Source: Balanoglossus misakiensis | Lineage: Eukaryota > Hemichordata | Direction: 5' to 3' | Length of the DNA stretch: 64,000 nt | NCBI GenBank assembly: GCA_040954595.2 | Contig: CM082595.2 | Span: forward strand, 3,782,001-3,846,000 | Part shown: positions 12,972-25,382 of the stretch, piece by piece | Layout of the letters: the number at the start of each line of letters is the position of its first letter | Numbering within the stretch: the first letter of the stretch is position 1 | Program-made: the position numbers and the translations under genes | The notes under the pieces: generated by a model | Seen by the model: only the letters and a program-made list of their open reading frames with translations | What the model was told of the DNA's origin: nothing | The model's database searches: none

Positions 12972-14703
12972 CTAATTCATAAATGTTGTGTCTGATAAAT
13001 CATTTTTCCACTCAGAGTCATGACAATGATGTGAATTTAATAAATTTCTAATGAGCAGTTGAATGATTGATGTCCAGCTAATGGTATTGATACAAACATT
13101 AATTAATAGTGAATTGAATGACAATATCAATAATTCACCCTTCAAAGTGTGTTTGCAAAATGTCACGGGGTTTCACAGTATCAATAGTAGACTTACAATT
13201 CAACGAACTAGGCTGTTTGGTCTGAAGGAAATAAGAGATAATTTTATTGTTTAAACATCATGAGTAGGTGGACAGGATGTGTCATTTATAGTGTGTGAAT
13301 TGAATTGTTTTCGTTTGGTTTGAATCATTCTAAAATCTGTAATGCAAAGTTATATATGATTGTATTGTAAATTACACTTTTATAAAAAAAGTAAGGTCAG
13401 TGCCCTTTTATAGTTTTAGACTGTTAGTCACACTAAGAAATATTAAAAACAAAACATGAATAACTGTTCGTACAAACAAAAATGACATCTGTGATACCGT
13501 GCCCACCTGTAAAGTCTTTTGGGAAGATCTCTGTTCCAGAGAGTGATAAAAATATAAAATATAGATATATTATACGCAGATGAAGGAGAAAAGTAATCAA
13601 AATTTGATCTCATGTATATCGTTAACTGTCTGTTACTATTATTCATCTTGATACATTTTATGAAATTTATGAATTTTATGCAGTTTTATTATCCTCTCTT
13701 GGTTTCGTGTGGCTAGAAATTTATTGTGAGATGAGACCTGGGAACTAGGGATCTCAAAATGTTGTGTTATTAGGCAATGCGAGGGTGTTGAGAGAGACAA
13801 AATTGCTGTCTTTTGTATTATGTGGGATGTACATGTATTTGAGAGGCTGCATTGTTCTGTGCAGTGAACTCGCTGATGGCTGGTTGGCGGAATCTCTTCA
13901 AACCCTACGCATACAGTATAGGCCTATCATGGAAAATAATCAGCCGTTTTTATCAGAAATTGCAAGAGTCGAGTGGGACGTTAACAGCGGTTTCATTGCA
14001 ACTTTGATGTCGGTTTGCTGCCGAGGGCTAGCAGTGCTATTCGTATCTCGCTCTGTTATCTCACTTTAATCACACCCCATCTTTATTGACATTTTACGAG
14101 CAAAGCATGTGACAGTCACTCCAGTATCCGAAATCTCAACAAGACCGCATTCAGATCATTGCCAATAATAACCTGCCTGCTTTCCTCCACTATGGCAGTT
14201 TTGCAAATTTCACCCTTTCCCATTCCCGTTGCCCTATTTCTTAAACTACTATGGCTGCATAAGAAAACAGGTACCCAGCTGGGTTAGATTCTCATCTCTG
14301 CCTGCAGTATGGATTAAATCTGTTATTTCTCTCTTTGAAAACTGATTCACTTTTCGAAAAATGTTATCAAGTGACCCCATTAACAGCACAGGCATTTCTA
14401 AACTGTGTTGAAATTGTTACCACGTTTTTCATGAATTCCTCGGCGCAAATGGTGTATGGAGAAAAATTTTACTCCTTCATATGGCAAGGGTGAAATCCCT
14501 CTTGGTCCTAGACCTTAGCTTCTCTAGTCCTAGTCCCTACATAACCTGTCCACTTGGATTATTTTAAGTCGACTTCATATCTAGAGTTGACATAAATGTG
14601 ACCCCCACTAGTACTGAAACGCTGGTAGTGGCTAACACTGTATCACAACTTCCGTTACATGAAATGACCTCAGCACTTCAATTCCAAGCACGCTCTACAA
14701 TAC

Positions 14704-14792
14704 TTAACCCTTTCACCTCCTCTTTCCTCTGTAGAGGGCCAACTTTCGCTTGGAAAACGATGGATTTGGACTAAACCATGGTGGCTACAGGG
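14704..14792. mobile_element. Family 3 MITE, diverged copy
   Basis: ttaaccctttcacctcc, then tgtagagggccaac, ggaaaacgatgg and tttggactaaaccatggtg: same order of blocks as 17867-17961, but the right end has decayed. Confidence 0.7.
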
Positions 14793-17700
14793 TATATAGT
14801 GATAGGATTTCATTGAAATTATTCTGATATGTCAGTTGTTCTCCTAATCTAGCTCATGATTAGATTAGTGAAATCTCCCTGAATTTAGCAGAGGATATAT
14901 CCACCTTTAATCACCACTAAAACTTTACAGTTGGTTCAATTGATAGGCAAAGAAGGCCTCTTACATTGTTGGGAACATCTCCAACATTTTTTACTTCCAG
15001 TTAAAACCAGTTGGATCAGAGAGACGTCAGAAGCTTTGTTGTCTTGTTTCAGATTGGGTCTCAGCTATGCTTGTTGGAGTCCTGAGCCTTATGTGTGAAA
15101 CAAGCCAGCATTGGGGATTAAGGCTAATTCCTCTGTTGGTCCGTTTTACCGTCAAAAGCCTGATGCATTGCGACCATCAAACCGAGCCGATCCTCTCAGC
15201 TATCAAAGATCGGAATTATCTTTTTACTGTCCGAGATCTAAACTAATCAGTGGTCATTGTTGTGTTGTAAAAGATTATACCTTCTCTTTGAGTCATGACC
15301 GTGTATACAACAGAACCGTTTACTGCTATGGAAGTAGGACGCATTAAGAATTATTCGAAACCACAAAAAAGGGCTGTATTGTTGTACACCGGTTAAAAGT
15401 GACTACCTGCTTTGATACGACAAGGATATATATTTCTGGAATGATATCCGCTGGGATCAAATGGGATCTGTGTATAAACACTATTAAATGCGCGGAATGG
15501 GATTGCGTGTATCACCCGACCGCAATCCGGATCACTGTAAATACCATGCAGTACAGTCGGACAGACAATAGCATCTCTGCCTGGCTCGCAGACGGTCAAC
15601 ATGAGATTTATACAAACATGAAATGTAAATGTTTGTGGACAATTCGGTGCTCCAGTCTAACATATTTGCAAAAGGTTGTGGCTTAATTATGTCCACCTTC
15701 AAAATTCATACATTTGGTAGACTGAACGGGTAATTTATGATAGGTTATTAATGGGGCGATCCCTAGATGCATATGAGAAACTGCAAAGAAGCTCAATATT
15801 CCAGGGCGTATGTCGCACATTCATTCTTTGAATTTGAGTAAACGCACCAAATTTGTGGACAAGCCATTACCATAGATGCTCAACAGTGAAACTGTGATCA
15901 GGAAGGATTGTGTGTAGAATATATCACATATGGTGGTTGGTTTCGTTGCTGTGAATATCGCGTGGCTGGGTCGTTACGACTGTCCGGCCGTGATGCGCCC
16001 CGGTTTCCTATCAACAGTTAAGTACGTGGCGATTTATGATACCGCATTTCAAGGGGATATTGTCGCCAGTACGGACACCAGAAGTTCGGAACCAGCCCGC
16101 AGTGTTCATCGACAAAACGAAAATACATATCGAGATAAAGTTCACTTCCATGGAATACATACTAGTTCTAGGAGAGATCTTAAAAAGGTGTAATGTCTGT
16201 TTCACTATGCGTTTGGTATTGAGGTATAACGATATCATGTTTCTGAGATCTTATATGTCAGCCTGTATCGCATCTGAAAGAATTCTCTCGTGTTGAGTGA
16301 TGGCTGGTGGTGGCTGACATTTCTGGGGTGAGGGTCCATCACTGGCTGGTGTTACAAGCAGTCTGCTTCAGTGGAATTCTAATTACATGCTGAATGGTAC
16401 ATGTATGTGTGTTGTACATGTACTGTAGCCTGATAAACTTTTCTGCCTTATATATGGCGTTCACATAGTGACCATTGCAATGTTTCTAAAATGTCTCAGC
16501 TCAAATACTGATATGTGGTCCTGTCATTCCTCCAGTTATATACATGTACATGTACAACAATGTAGCTCATTGGAGGACTTGCCTTTTGTACAAAACAAGT
16601 TTTGCTGATGACACTTCATTAACTCCCAAAGACCTGTGAGAACTGAGGGGCATGACCAGTTTTGTCACTATTGCCATGGGAACACACAGTATAAACAAAC
16701 CCCCACAGCAACATGGCTACAAGAAAGCAGCTGTGTGTTATCTCCTTATTGGCACACGTGTTGCCATATGTGCATGTCTCGTTTCTACAAGGATGTGTGT
16801 GTTTTACTCCTTTGTCAGGGAAGTCAGACCACTCTTTACATATCGCGTTACAGCTTGTTTGTCTGAAACAGGGGCCTCTTGTTGTTCTGCGAAGTAAACT
16901 GCTTTCAACAGGTGGGAGGGCTTTTCATGCGGTGGATACTGGAAGTTATGTCTTTTTGAGTGCGTGTTGCATGGTCCATTGATGCCTCAACAGTGTCACT
17001 GACACTCTGTAAACTAGCGCCTTGTGCCTGGTTGCCGAACTGTCAGTCCAGTGAAATGAGTTAAAGGGGGCGGTCAGTACAGTTCCCATTAACAGAGAGG
17101 TGTCAACTCCGGTGGGACATTAGTTCTATTGAAAAGCCACATTTACTCAAAAATATAAAATTTACGTTTTCTGGTATGTACTGAAAATATTGTATAAAGG
17201 CATAGTGTGGCTCTTTCATGGGGTAGGTACTTTTATGTAATCTGGAATGCCTAGGCTTATGTCCTAAATTCTCATTATTAGGATACTTATAGGTATGTAT
17301 ATGTGATGGGTATCTTAATCTTAGGAATTTCAGATCTCCTCCCTCATGTCAAATTAATTGTAAAAAATGGAGGAATAGAAACATGTTTACTAGCAACTCT
17401 TGGTTTTTGAATTTCCAGGGGCTTGTAACCTCTCTGTGTGTTTTGGCAAGTACTGGGTTAGTTTTTACAAAAAGTATAGCGTAGCTGGCTGTGTGGTTTG
17501 TTTTCCCTTGACAACAGACGTGTATAGAGTCTGTATCAACAATAGAATTGATGGATGAGTCCGGCTGTGTCATTCAGGTGGACTTGGATTGTTACAGAAG
17601 ACGAGGGACAACAACAACGGTAACATATTAAGTTGATTACCCTGGGATGTTAATTAAAAAGGGATTAAGTAGAGGTATGAGAGAGATAAATACAATCGCA

Positions 17701-17866
17701 ATCAGTAATAGTGGGCTGAGCCTGGCAAAATAAGCCAAAGGTTAAAATACAGATGAAGAATAAACTTTTGTGTGTTTGTTTCTGGTTTTGTGTTTGGTTC
17801 TGGGCCCCTTTCAATCTGCATTTGATTTGTGTGTTTTATGTAACTACTCGGATATGCTTTGCTGTT

Positions 17867-17961
17867 TTAACCCTTTCACCCCCAGTTCCATCTTTAGAGG
17901 TCCAAGCTTATCATAGAAAACAGTGCTGGTTTGGACTGAACCATGGTGGAGAAAGGGTTAA
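17867..17961. mobile_element. TTAA-flanked MITE (family 3)
   Basis: ttaaccctttcacc at the left and gagaaagggttaa at the right, 95 bp including TTAA at both ends. TTAA duplication with CCCTTT ends suggests a piggyBac-like non-autonomous element. The middle has aggtccaagc and gtttggactgaaccatgg. Confidence 0.75.
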
Positions 17962-18221
17962 ACCATTGTCAAGTGGAAACTCTTACTGGTCGTCATTTGT
18001 GTATACGGTACACCTGTGTCCGTTGTCTATCGGGCTGATTTTAAAACCATTGTCACTAGGATTAAAAGTTCTATAAAAAATAGAAGATACACTGAGCCTC
18101 CTTCAGGGGACCTGAAGCTTCTTTGTTTACATGTATCTGTGTTTCTATGGTTACAAGGAGATATGGCGAGGCATTCTTCTGGATAGTGTTTATCAACAAG
18201 GGAACTTTGAAACTATTGAAA

Positions 18222-18330
18222 CTTCGCTTCATAGTGTTCCAGAGGTTTTCAAAAAAAGAGAAAAAAAGACAGGGGTTTGTTTCGCTTCTTCTCTTTTTTT
18301 TGAAGACCTCTGGAACACTATGAAGTGAAG
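18222..18330. repeat. Long hairpin, about 41-bp near-perfect arms
   Basis: Left arm from cttcgcttcatagtgttcc through agaggttttcaaaaaaagag (18222-18262). Right arm from ttctcttttttttgaagac to ctctggaacactatgaag and tgaag (18289-18330). The loop is about 26 nt. Arms differ at only two or three positions. Confidence 0.9.
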
Positions 18331-19489
18331 TGGTACATTTGATCTTGCTGAACAATTGGCTTTGGTGTCAGTCAACTTTTAGCTCATGATTTCCATGACA
18401 CCAGAGCAGCTAGTCTCGTACAGCTTGCACTTGAGGGCTTTTTTCTTCTCACGTGACCTATGACCTTGGTGATGAGAGCTGATGTGTTCTTGCCAGAGGC
18501 ATATGAAGGCAATCATGTCTGCCACAATGCATCTCCTATGCTATCAACATCCTTTTAGCATTGAAGTTCTGCGTCATTTCGATAAACACCCACTTTGAAG
18601 TGTGTCGCTGGATAACAGTCCCTGGATTTTTGGCTTTAAGACCAAGTTTATGGTAATAGATATTAAATAATAAAGAATGATATTAAATATTAATAAAGTG
18701 TACTGTACTTAAGAAATGCTTCAACTTCAGCAAGGGATTCTGGGAAATATACAAAAAGTGCTCCAGGCACTGAGATAGTTCTGGAAGAACCGTCACAATG
18801 CAGTCAGGGAAAATTCTGAATTTCTGTTGTTCTTATTTCCCCTAAAGTACTTTTGACAAAGAGCTGAGTTGGAATCTTACATGTTAAGAGGTTTTCCTAA
18901 TGAATATTTGATGGTAGGTTTCAGCTATGAAATGTAGAGATCTGGCCGATATCAAAATTTGTAAGTCAAATCATCAGTAACCTGTTTCCATTAAAAATCA
19001 CTATCCTGCAGCGCAGAATTTTGAGAGAAAATCAATAGTATTAACTGTTTGAAGTCATAAAACATTCATTTATCTTGATGTTGGATATCCCGGAGGTATT
19101 TTTACAGCGGTATTTTTGCCTGTTATTGCAGACACATGCATAAGTATAATCCCCCTCCCTCATTCAAAATCAATTAGTGAAAAAAAGCGTGATTTTGTTT
19201 GCTGCTATTGTATTGATTTTTTTCGCAGTTTTCTGACCTCGGTTGTTGATGCTGTTATCGAGTAACCACGGGAGAGGAGACTGCCTATGAAGGACTCGCG
19301 TTATTGTGCGCTTTTCAACAAATCGTTAAATAATTACACGGAATCGGTACACACCCTGGCATGTCAACTGAAAACCGTTATTAGTGATGTGCTGACACGT
19401 ATATGTCTTTGCCAATCATTTCAGATTTAATATAATTTGAAGGAGATCGTATTTATTTCCAATAAAATGACCCCGAGATGACCCCACGG

Positions 19490-19610
19490 TAATAACTCAC
19501 GGTGATTTATTCCGCGCTCGTATGATAACGTTTAACGGTCGCCGCCGAAAAGTGTAGAGCTTGGTAAATTGCACACGGCGGCGGTGGATTCGCGGTCTGG
19601 TCATTGATAG
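19490..19610. promoter_or_regulatory. CpG-rich patch with GCCGCCG inverted repeat
   Basis: The densest CpG patch noticed in the left half: ccgcgctcg, aacggtcgccgccg, cacacggcggcggtgg, attcgcggtctgg. The cgccgccg / cggcggcg pair can form a stem. It could be an enhancer or promoter fragment; no transcript start can be assigned. Confidence 0.3.
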
Positions 19611-20070
19611 ATGAGTTCAAAGTTTTTAAGGTGGGACTAGTGTTTGTGTAGGGGTGCGTTGCTGGGCGAAACGCAAGGAGGACCCTTCTGGTCGCATACG
19701 ATGTTTATGATTACGGTTGAAGGGTCGGTATAGCAGTTGTCTTTGTGTTGAAATATGTCCTCCGCAAAACACTCTACAGGTGGCACAACACAAATTGTCT
19801 TGGCCTTCAAACTAGGATGACTGCATGAATTCGAACCGTAATGGCTGTACAGAGAAAAAATTGTTTTCAATTCCATTGTGACCTAATTTAATCAATCTCT
19901 GGAAGGCCTGTCATTGACGTTGACTTCCGGAAATCTTTTCTCTGACGTCAAAATTGAACATGTCGGGTTCAGAGAGCATATGTTATAACCCTGGCAACCA
20001 TAGGAAATCCATTATAAAACAGTATGTGTGAGTATTATCGAAGAGGTGACCTTACAGAATGTTTTAGTCA

Positions 20071-20232
20071 GTGGAACAACAAATACAGTAAAACCTGAGT
20101 GGAACAACAAATACAGTAAAACCTCAGTGGAACAACAAATACAGTAAAACCTCAGCAGAACAACAAATACAGTAAAACCTATCTAAACCAAACACCAAAG
20201 GGACTGAAGAAACTGGTCAGTTTATAGAGGCT
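20071..20232. repeat. 28-bp tandem array built from a MITE family 1 end
   Basis: Four copies of a unit gtggaacaacaaatacagt plus aaaacctca start at 20071, 20099, 20127 and 20155. The last runs on into a longer piece of the MITE (ctaaaccaaacaccaaag, then gggactga) to about 20232. The array includes the first ten bases of the element's terminal repeat plus its left flank. Confidence 0.9.
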
Positions 20233-20875
20233 TGAGTTGTACTACTTGGCTTGCAACTCACTGCTATGGTGATTAATCAATCTTGCGAGATCAAACCAAA
20301 TAAGCAGAAAATCATCTAGCTATTATGACGAGGTTGAGACTTGGTCCTAAAGTGCAGTTGTACTGTATTGTACAGAGTGGAGTGGATTGAATGAAGAGAA
20401 TATGTGGTAATTTAGAAAAGAGCTTTTGGTACTTGAACTTGGCAAAATACTGATAAACACCTCAAGAGTTTGTGGCAACTGGCCTGATAAGAGTGAGCGA
20501 TAAGAACAGAGAAGGGATGATATTGGGTGTGTGGAACGTACGTAGAAGAGGGAGTTACTCAAAAAGTAGGCCAGTACTGGTCTATGCGGATTTGGAGGTG
20601 TATACTGTTTCGGAAAAACATGGCGATTCAGTACATCTGTGGCTTATGTTTGTTTACATTCGGAATGCTACAGATTGCAATAATCCCGTACTTTCTGTGG
20701 AATTGTGAGCTGAGATTTACGTTCTGGCAACAGCTGTGTATTACTGCAATTACGTAGTGATCCTTCAAATTTCATCCCCGGCTGATAGATGATTAAGAGT
20801 TTGTATATGTACAGAACTGTAATCCCTGTACTGCTATGGTGGCATGTTGTGTTATGGAACAGTCTCATGTGAACT

Positions 20876-20947
20876 TGCTTAAGATGGTAACTGCCTTGAA
20901 AGTCAGTCTTGAACATCTTAGCATATTTTTCTCAAGGCATCTTAAGA
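20876..20947. repeat. CTTAAG-ended inverted repeat
   Basis: cttaagatg...ctgccttga faces ctcaaggcatcttaag. A related segment at 29599-29648 (gttgtcttaag ... tatttttctcaagacaact) shares the gtatttttctcaag core. Possibly a small repeat family. Confidence 0.55.
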
Positions 20948-22889
20948 TTGTGGGCTTTTGTTTCAAATACCTGGCGATTACTAGAATGGCACAGTAACTT
21001 TACAACAATGTACTTCATAGCTAACAGTAATATTTTTGGCTTTCATTCAAGATATGACTTCATGACTGCTTTGTTTGTAAACTTGCAAATGAGCAACACA
21101 TGGTGGCAGCATTTACTGGAATTCAATCTGAAGTTATCGCCATGGCGCGACGACAGGTCAGAGTTCAAGATGACGTGTCACATTCGGGAGTAAATAAAAA
21201 CCAAATTATAAAATGTTTCTGAATTTGCCAAAAACCTGACAATGAACTAGTTAGTGACTTTGAGAGGGGGCAGGGTTCTGATATTGACTTGGCTGTACTT
21301 GTAGAGAGCCAGGTCTTTGTGTTTCGTTCTTGGTTTTAGTTTTGGCTGTCAGATTTGACCTGTACTGATTCTTCGATATTTACCTTTCGAATCAAAACAT
21401 CATTCATTATACTTGTGTGTCCGGTACAGGACTCCACCCAGAGCTGTGGGGCATGTTTGTGTGTTTTTATGTGGAGCGATCACAGCCTAGGGTACTCCAG
21501 GCTTATTGTAGCTGTTGATGTGTGCGACTGATAAAGATGGCAGATTCGATATAGGAGGATCTCTTGGAGTATGGCTGCATAGCTAGATGTCATTATCGTA
21601 GCCATCGCAGCATTGTTATTTATCAATGGATGTGCTATTGTATATTCAGTTGTATGCTACGGAGAGGTGCTAAATTTGCTAACCCAGGCTTGCCTTATGT
21701 TAGCCCTGAGCTAACCCAGTTGGAAACCTAGTTCAAGGGTCATTGATGGTTTCTGATATATGGATATATCATGAAACAGCAACTGTGTTTGGTTCACTTG
21801 ACTCTCTATAAAATTATTGCGTTCGCCCTGCAGAATCAGGGTACATAATTCAAATCTTTCTCCTGCTTTTATTTATTGACCTACTGAGAAATAAATTCTC
21901 TGCGTTCGGTTCAGGTTAGCGCCGATGCAACTATATCAAGTGTTTACTTTCAAATTGTTTCATAATTTACTTGTACCCATTCTCTTGGGGCTTGAAACCC
22001 GAGTGAATGTGGGACTAAACATGTCAGCCGAGCATCCCAGGTGGACCCTGGATAATATACAAATGTTGCTGTCCACCCTGTAAGGAAACACCTCAGAGAA
22101 TCAGACCCTACAGAAATGTCACAGCGCAGCGGAAAAAGATCATCCGTCATTTGGAAACACTCCCCCTGGGATAAAAGCTTAATAACAATAACCATATGTC
22201 ATGCTTAATAATTCCATTATAATTCTCAGACTCCTAATAGGCTTCCAGTGCTTTCAGATCCTGGCACGAGACATTAAAAAAACAACCGATGGTTTGCAGA
22301 AATAACAGCAGATTGTGCATTAAAATAATGTAATTAATGTTTTCTGATTCGATTCTGTTGAAATTTAATACTCTGGTGCTTTTATTGGGTGATGGGGGAA
22401 TCGGAAAAGTGGTTGTTTTCTTCATTGCAGAGATGGTTCATATCAGGTTGCCATGTTACATTTTAAGGTGTTGGGCACACACATTGTGTACGTACGTTTG
22501 TCATTGAATTTGAAGTCCTGACATTAATCCTTTCTGGCCGGATATCCTATATATAGGAGAAATTCAGATACGTTCCCAGAAAGCCAGGCTTGAAAGGTTA
22601 AAATACAAATTAAAATGTAAAAATTACATGTATAGCTGTCTTGATCATGTAATAACAAACAGACATGCATCACATAGTGAACAGGATGAATTCATTTGAA
22701 ACTAGAATTTGCAAATCACTAATGAATGAAATGTCTCCAAGACAGCCACCCCTTCTTACATGTACCTCCATTTATACCTAATCTTACTTGGAGTACCTTT
22801 CAGACTAACTTCTTTGAGCCCACATTGAAATTTCTTTTCAACCATGTATCACTGCATTAAATTAAACATGCGTTTGCGTCATACAGAAT

Positions 22890-23258
22890 CCCCTGGGGCG
22901 AGCAGCACGTCATCGTGGCTCAGAGGGCAAGTTGATAACCTTTTGTAAATAAAACCCTTTGATATTGTGCAAACTGATCCCCCGGGCGATTGCTGGCAGG
23001 TCCCTGGTGATGATGAAGGTACTCCTCATCTAGCCCACTGATCTTGTTCGCTGTCTGGAAGACAGCTGGGCCAAAAATTACCAGGTAATCTTGTGAAAAG
23101 GTTGCTCACTTGTGTGTATTTCATTTCATTTGGGGGACTGACTTTGTATAGGTGAGTTGCACCTGTTTCAGTCATCCTATCCTATGCATTTATACTCTGT
23201 ATGATGACTGCAGTGGATGAATAAAATAAGTATAAATAAATAAAATAAAATAAAAGGA
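22890..23258. mobile_element. Possible decayed retroposon (SINE-like) with A-rich tail
   Basis: A tggctcagagg word near 22918 fits the RNA polymerase III A-box consensus, and the block ends in a (ATAAA)n tail (23217-23256). I could not find a B box. Such a layout suits a tRNA-derived SINE or a LINE 3' end, but the evidence is thin. Confidence 0.3.
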
Positions 23259-24795
23259 AGAGTTTAGCTGAAACGTACAGTGAATTTCACGAACAAAAGG
23301 TTCTTGTTCTGCTTCTTGACATGACTGTTAAGCATTAAATCTTATAAAGATTATATATTATAAATGAAAAAGTGCGAAAATCTTATTGGAACGATAAAAT
23401 AAACTTTCTGACATGTAAGAGGAAACTCCTGACTTAGTGTCATATGTACTTTAACTCAAAAAAACAAAAGCAGTCAACCTATAAACACTTAGTGCCTGGA
23501 GCAGTTTGGGAGATACCCAGAAACTTTGAAGGACAGAAGAAAAAATCAATACCACAGATTTATTGAATTTAAATTTATGCCAATTGTAGTGAAGACGAGT
23601 TTTGATTATACATTTTGCCGACTGACGTGTGAGCACATGTTTATAAGACTGTTTGAGGAGCAATAGCATAGATTGAGTGGTCAGTTTATTTATGGGTTTT
23701 CTCCGTAATTACCAGAAAATTATCAAGAGAGAGGTAATTACTTTTTGAACATCGGTAAATTTCAGCCCAAAACAGCACATAAACGTCACGATTTATGAGT
23801 TTTAATACCGATGCACGATTTGTAAAGTACATCACACCTGAGTTTTAATGGAAGGTAATAAAATGTTTTCTGATAAGGGATGTGGACGGTGTCAGTAAAT
23901 TTCCCAGATGTCAGGGACATACATGTGTCTACAAGTTATCTCTGTGTGGACTATAGTCTTCGTGAATGTGACAGTTCCTTGCTGGAACGACCTGACCATT
24001 TTGAAAAGTTATCACAACAGTTTCAAGATCACTTTTGGCCAAAAACTGTAATCTCAAACATTTCTTGGATGTCTCAGAAAAATGAAATTGACCACAGAAA
24101 TGTCTGGAAAATTATTTAGCATATCCCTTGAGCTGTGAATGATTACCCAAAATGTTGATTATTGTAAAACAGTGTGAAACAACAGCAGCGATCTCTTTGC
24201 CATGGTTGAAAGCTGTAAACATACCTGTGTTTCGTGATAAGGAGGAAAATAACTCTCACATTGTGAAGGTACATGTATCATAACAGTTTGTAAATTTCAG
24301 TAGAACAATAAATATTTCCATGTCCCTGCTCCTTTAAGAAACATTTTGATACCGTGTACTGGTTGAAGCTAGTGTTGTACTTTGACATGATAGCCATTTC
24401 TGCTTCAGGCTGTTCCAATCAACATCTTTTGATGTAATGTCCACCCTGAGGCATCTACGCTGAAGAAAGCGCTGCTCATCGAGTCTTTAGAAAACGCAAA
24501 GTTGCGTAGAGATCTTGTTTGCAAGAGTACCGCAGTACTTCTAGGATAGGCTCTTTTCAAAAATAGCATTTTTCAAACTATTAATCGTGACAGTCAATGA
24601 TTATAGTGTTGAGATGGGTTGATACACACACTGTCACAGCACTCTATTTTCCCCCAAGAAACCAACATAAAGAGTTTCTACTGTAATAAGCGTTTTTTAC
24701 AGTGGCCACAGTATGTTGTGATGGGATTCTGTGGGCACATATTCACAGACACCAACACTGATCAGTATATATAGGCCAAGAAATGCATTGGTTGC

Positions 24796-24826
24796 GGGTG
24801 TGGGGAGGGGAAGGGAGGGGAGAGGG
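24796..24826 (+). other. G-rich tract, potential G-quadruplex
   Basis: gggtgtggggaggggaagg continues gaggggagaggg: at least five runs of three or more G with 1-3 nt spacers. Confidence 0.6.
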
Positions 24827-25367
24827 ACTTTTAATTTTTTTAATTTTTGCTATATAATTGTACGAGATGTCGGTTCTCCCAGGCAGTCCTCTTCAAGAGG
24901 CTCAAAAGAACTCGTTGAACCTCAGATGCATTGTCACATCCTTTTATCGTAGACGTGCAGCAATATTTTCCCCATTTGCACTGCCTTGAGTATTTTGAAA
25001 CGTGAAATATTGAATGTATGTACACAAGTAATTACTCTGAAGAGCAATTGGATTATGTCTGTTGACAAATGAATTTAGAGCTGGATTTAAATGCATTTTT
25101 GACAGTGTTTTTAAAATGCACTGTTTGCTTTTTTCGCGTGCAAGGACTCTTGCAGCCCCGAGCAATCCATTATACTTTTGTATCGAACAGCATTAATGTG
25201 CACTAAATCTTACTCATTAAAATGATGAAAAAAATATATCAAAAGTTACAACTCTTACCGTTTGAACTTTGCTTCGTATGTTGTCACGGAAATCTGTCAA
25301 CTTCATGAGTATCAAGTATTTTGAAACTGAAAACTTTGTGGTCGAATTTCCAACTGTGGCTTTTCAA

Positions 25368-25382
25368 TACAGTAAAACCTGT
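25368..25382. mobile_element. MITE family 1 terminal fragment
   Basis: Solo end atacagtaaaacctg with no partner repeat nearby; a truncated copy. Confidence 0.5.

Noticed and set aside
18071-18355. Overlapping frames on both strands at 18.1-18.35 kb
   Set aside because: Explained by the long inverted repeat, which produces matching frames on both strands.
20472-20708. WNVR-like words in two frames, reminiscent of a LINE endonuclease
   Set aside because: Only four residues match, with no further endonuclease or reverse transcriptase motif around it.
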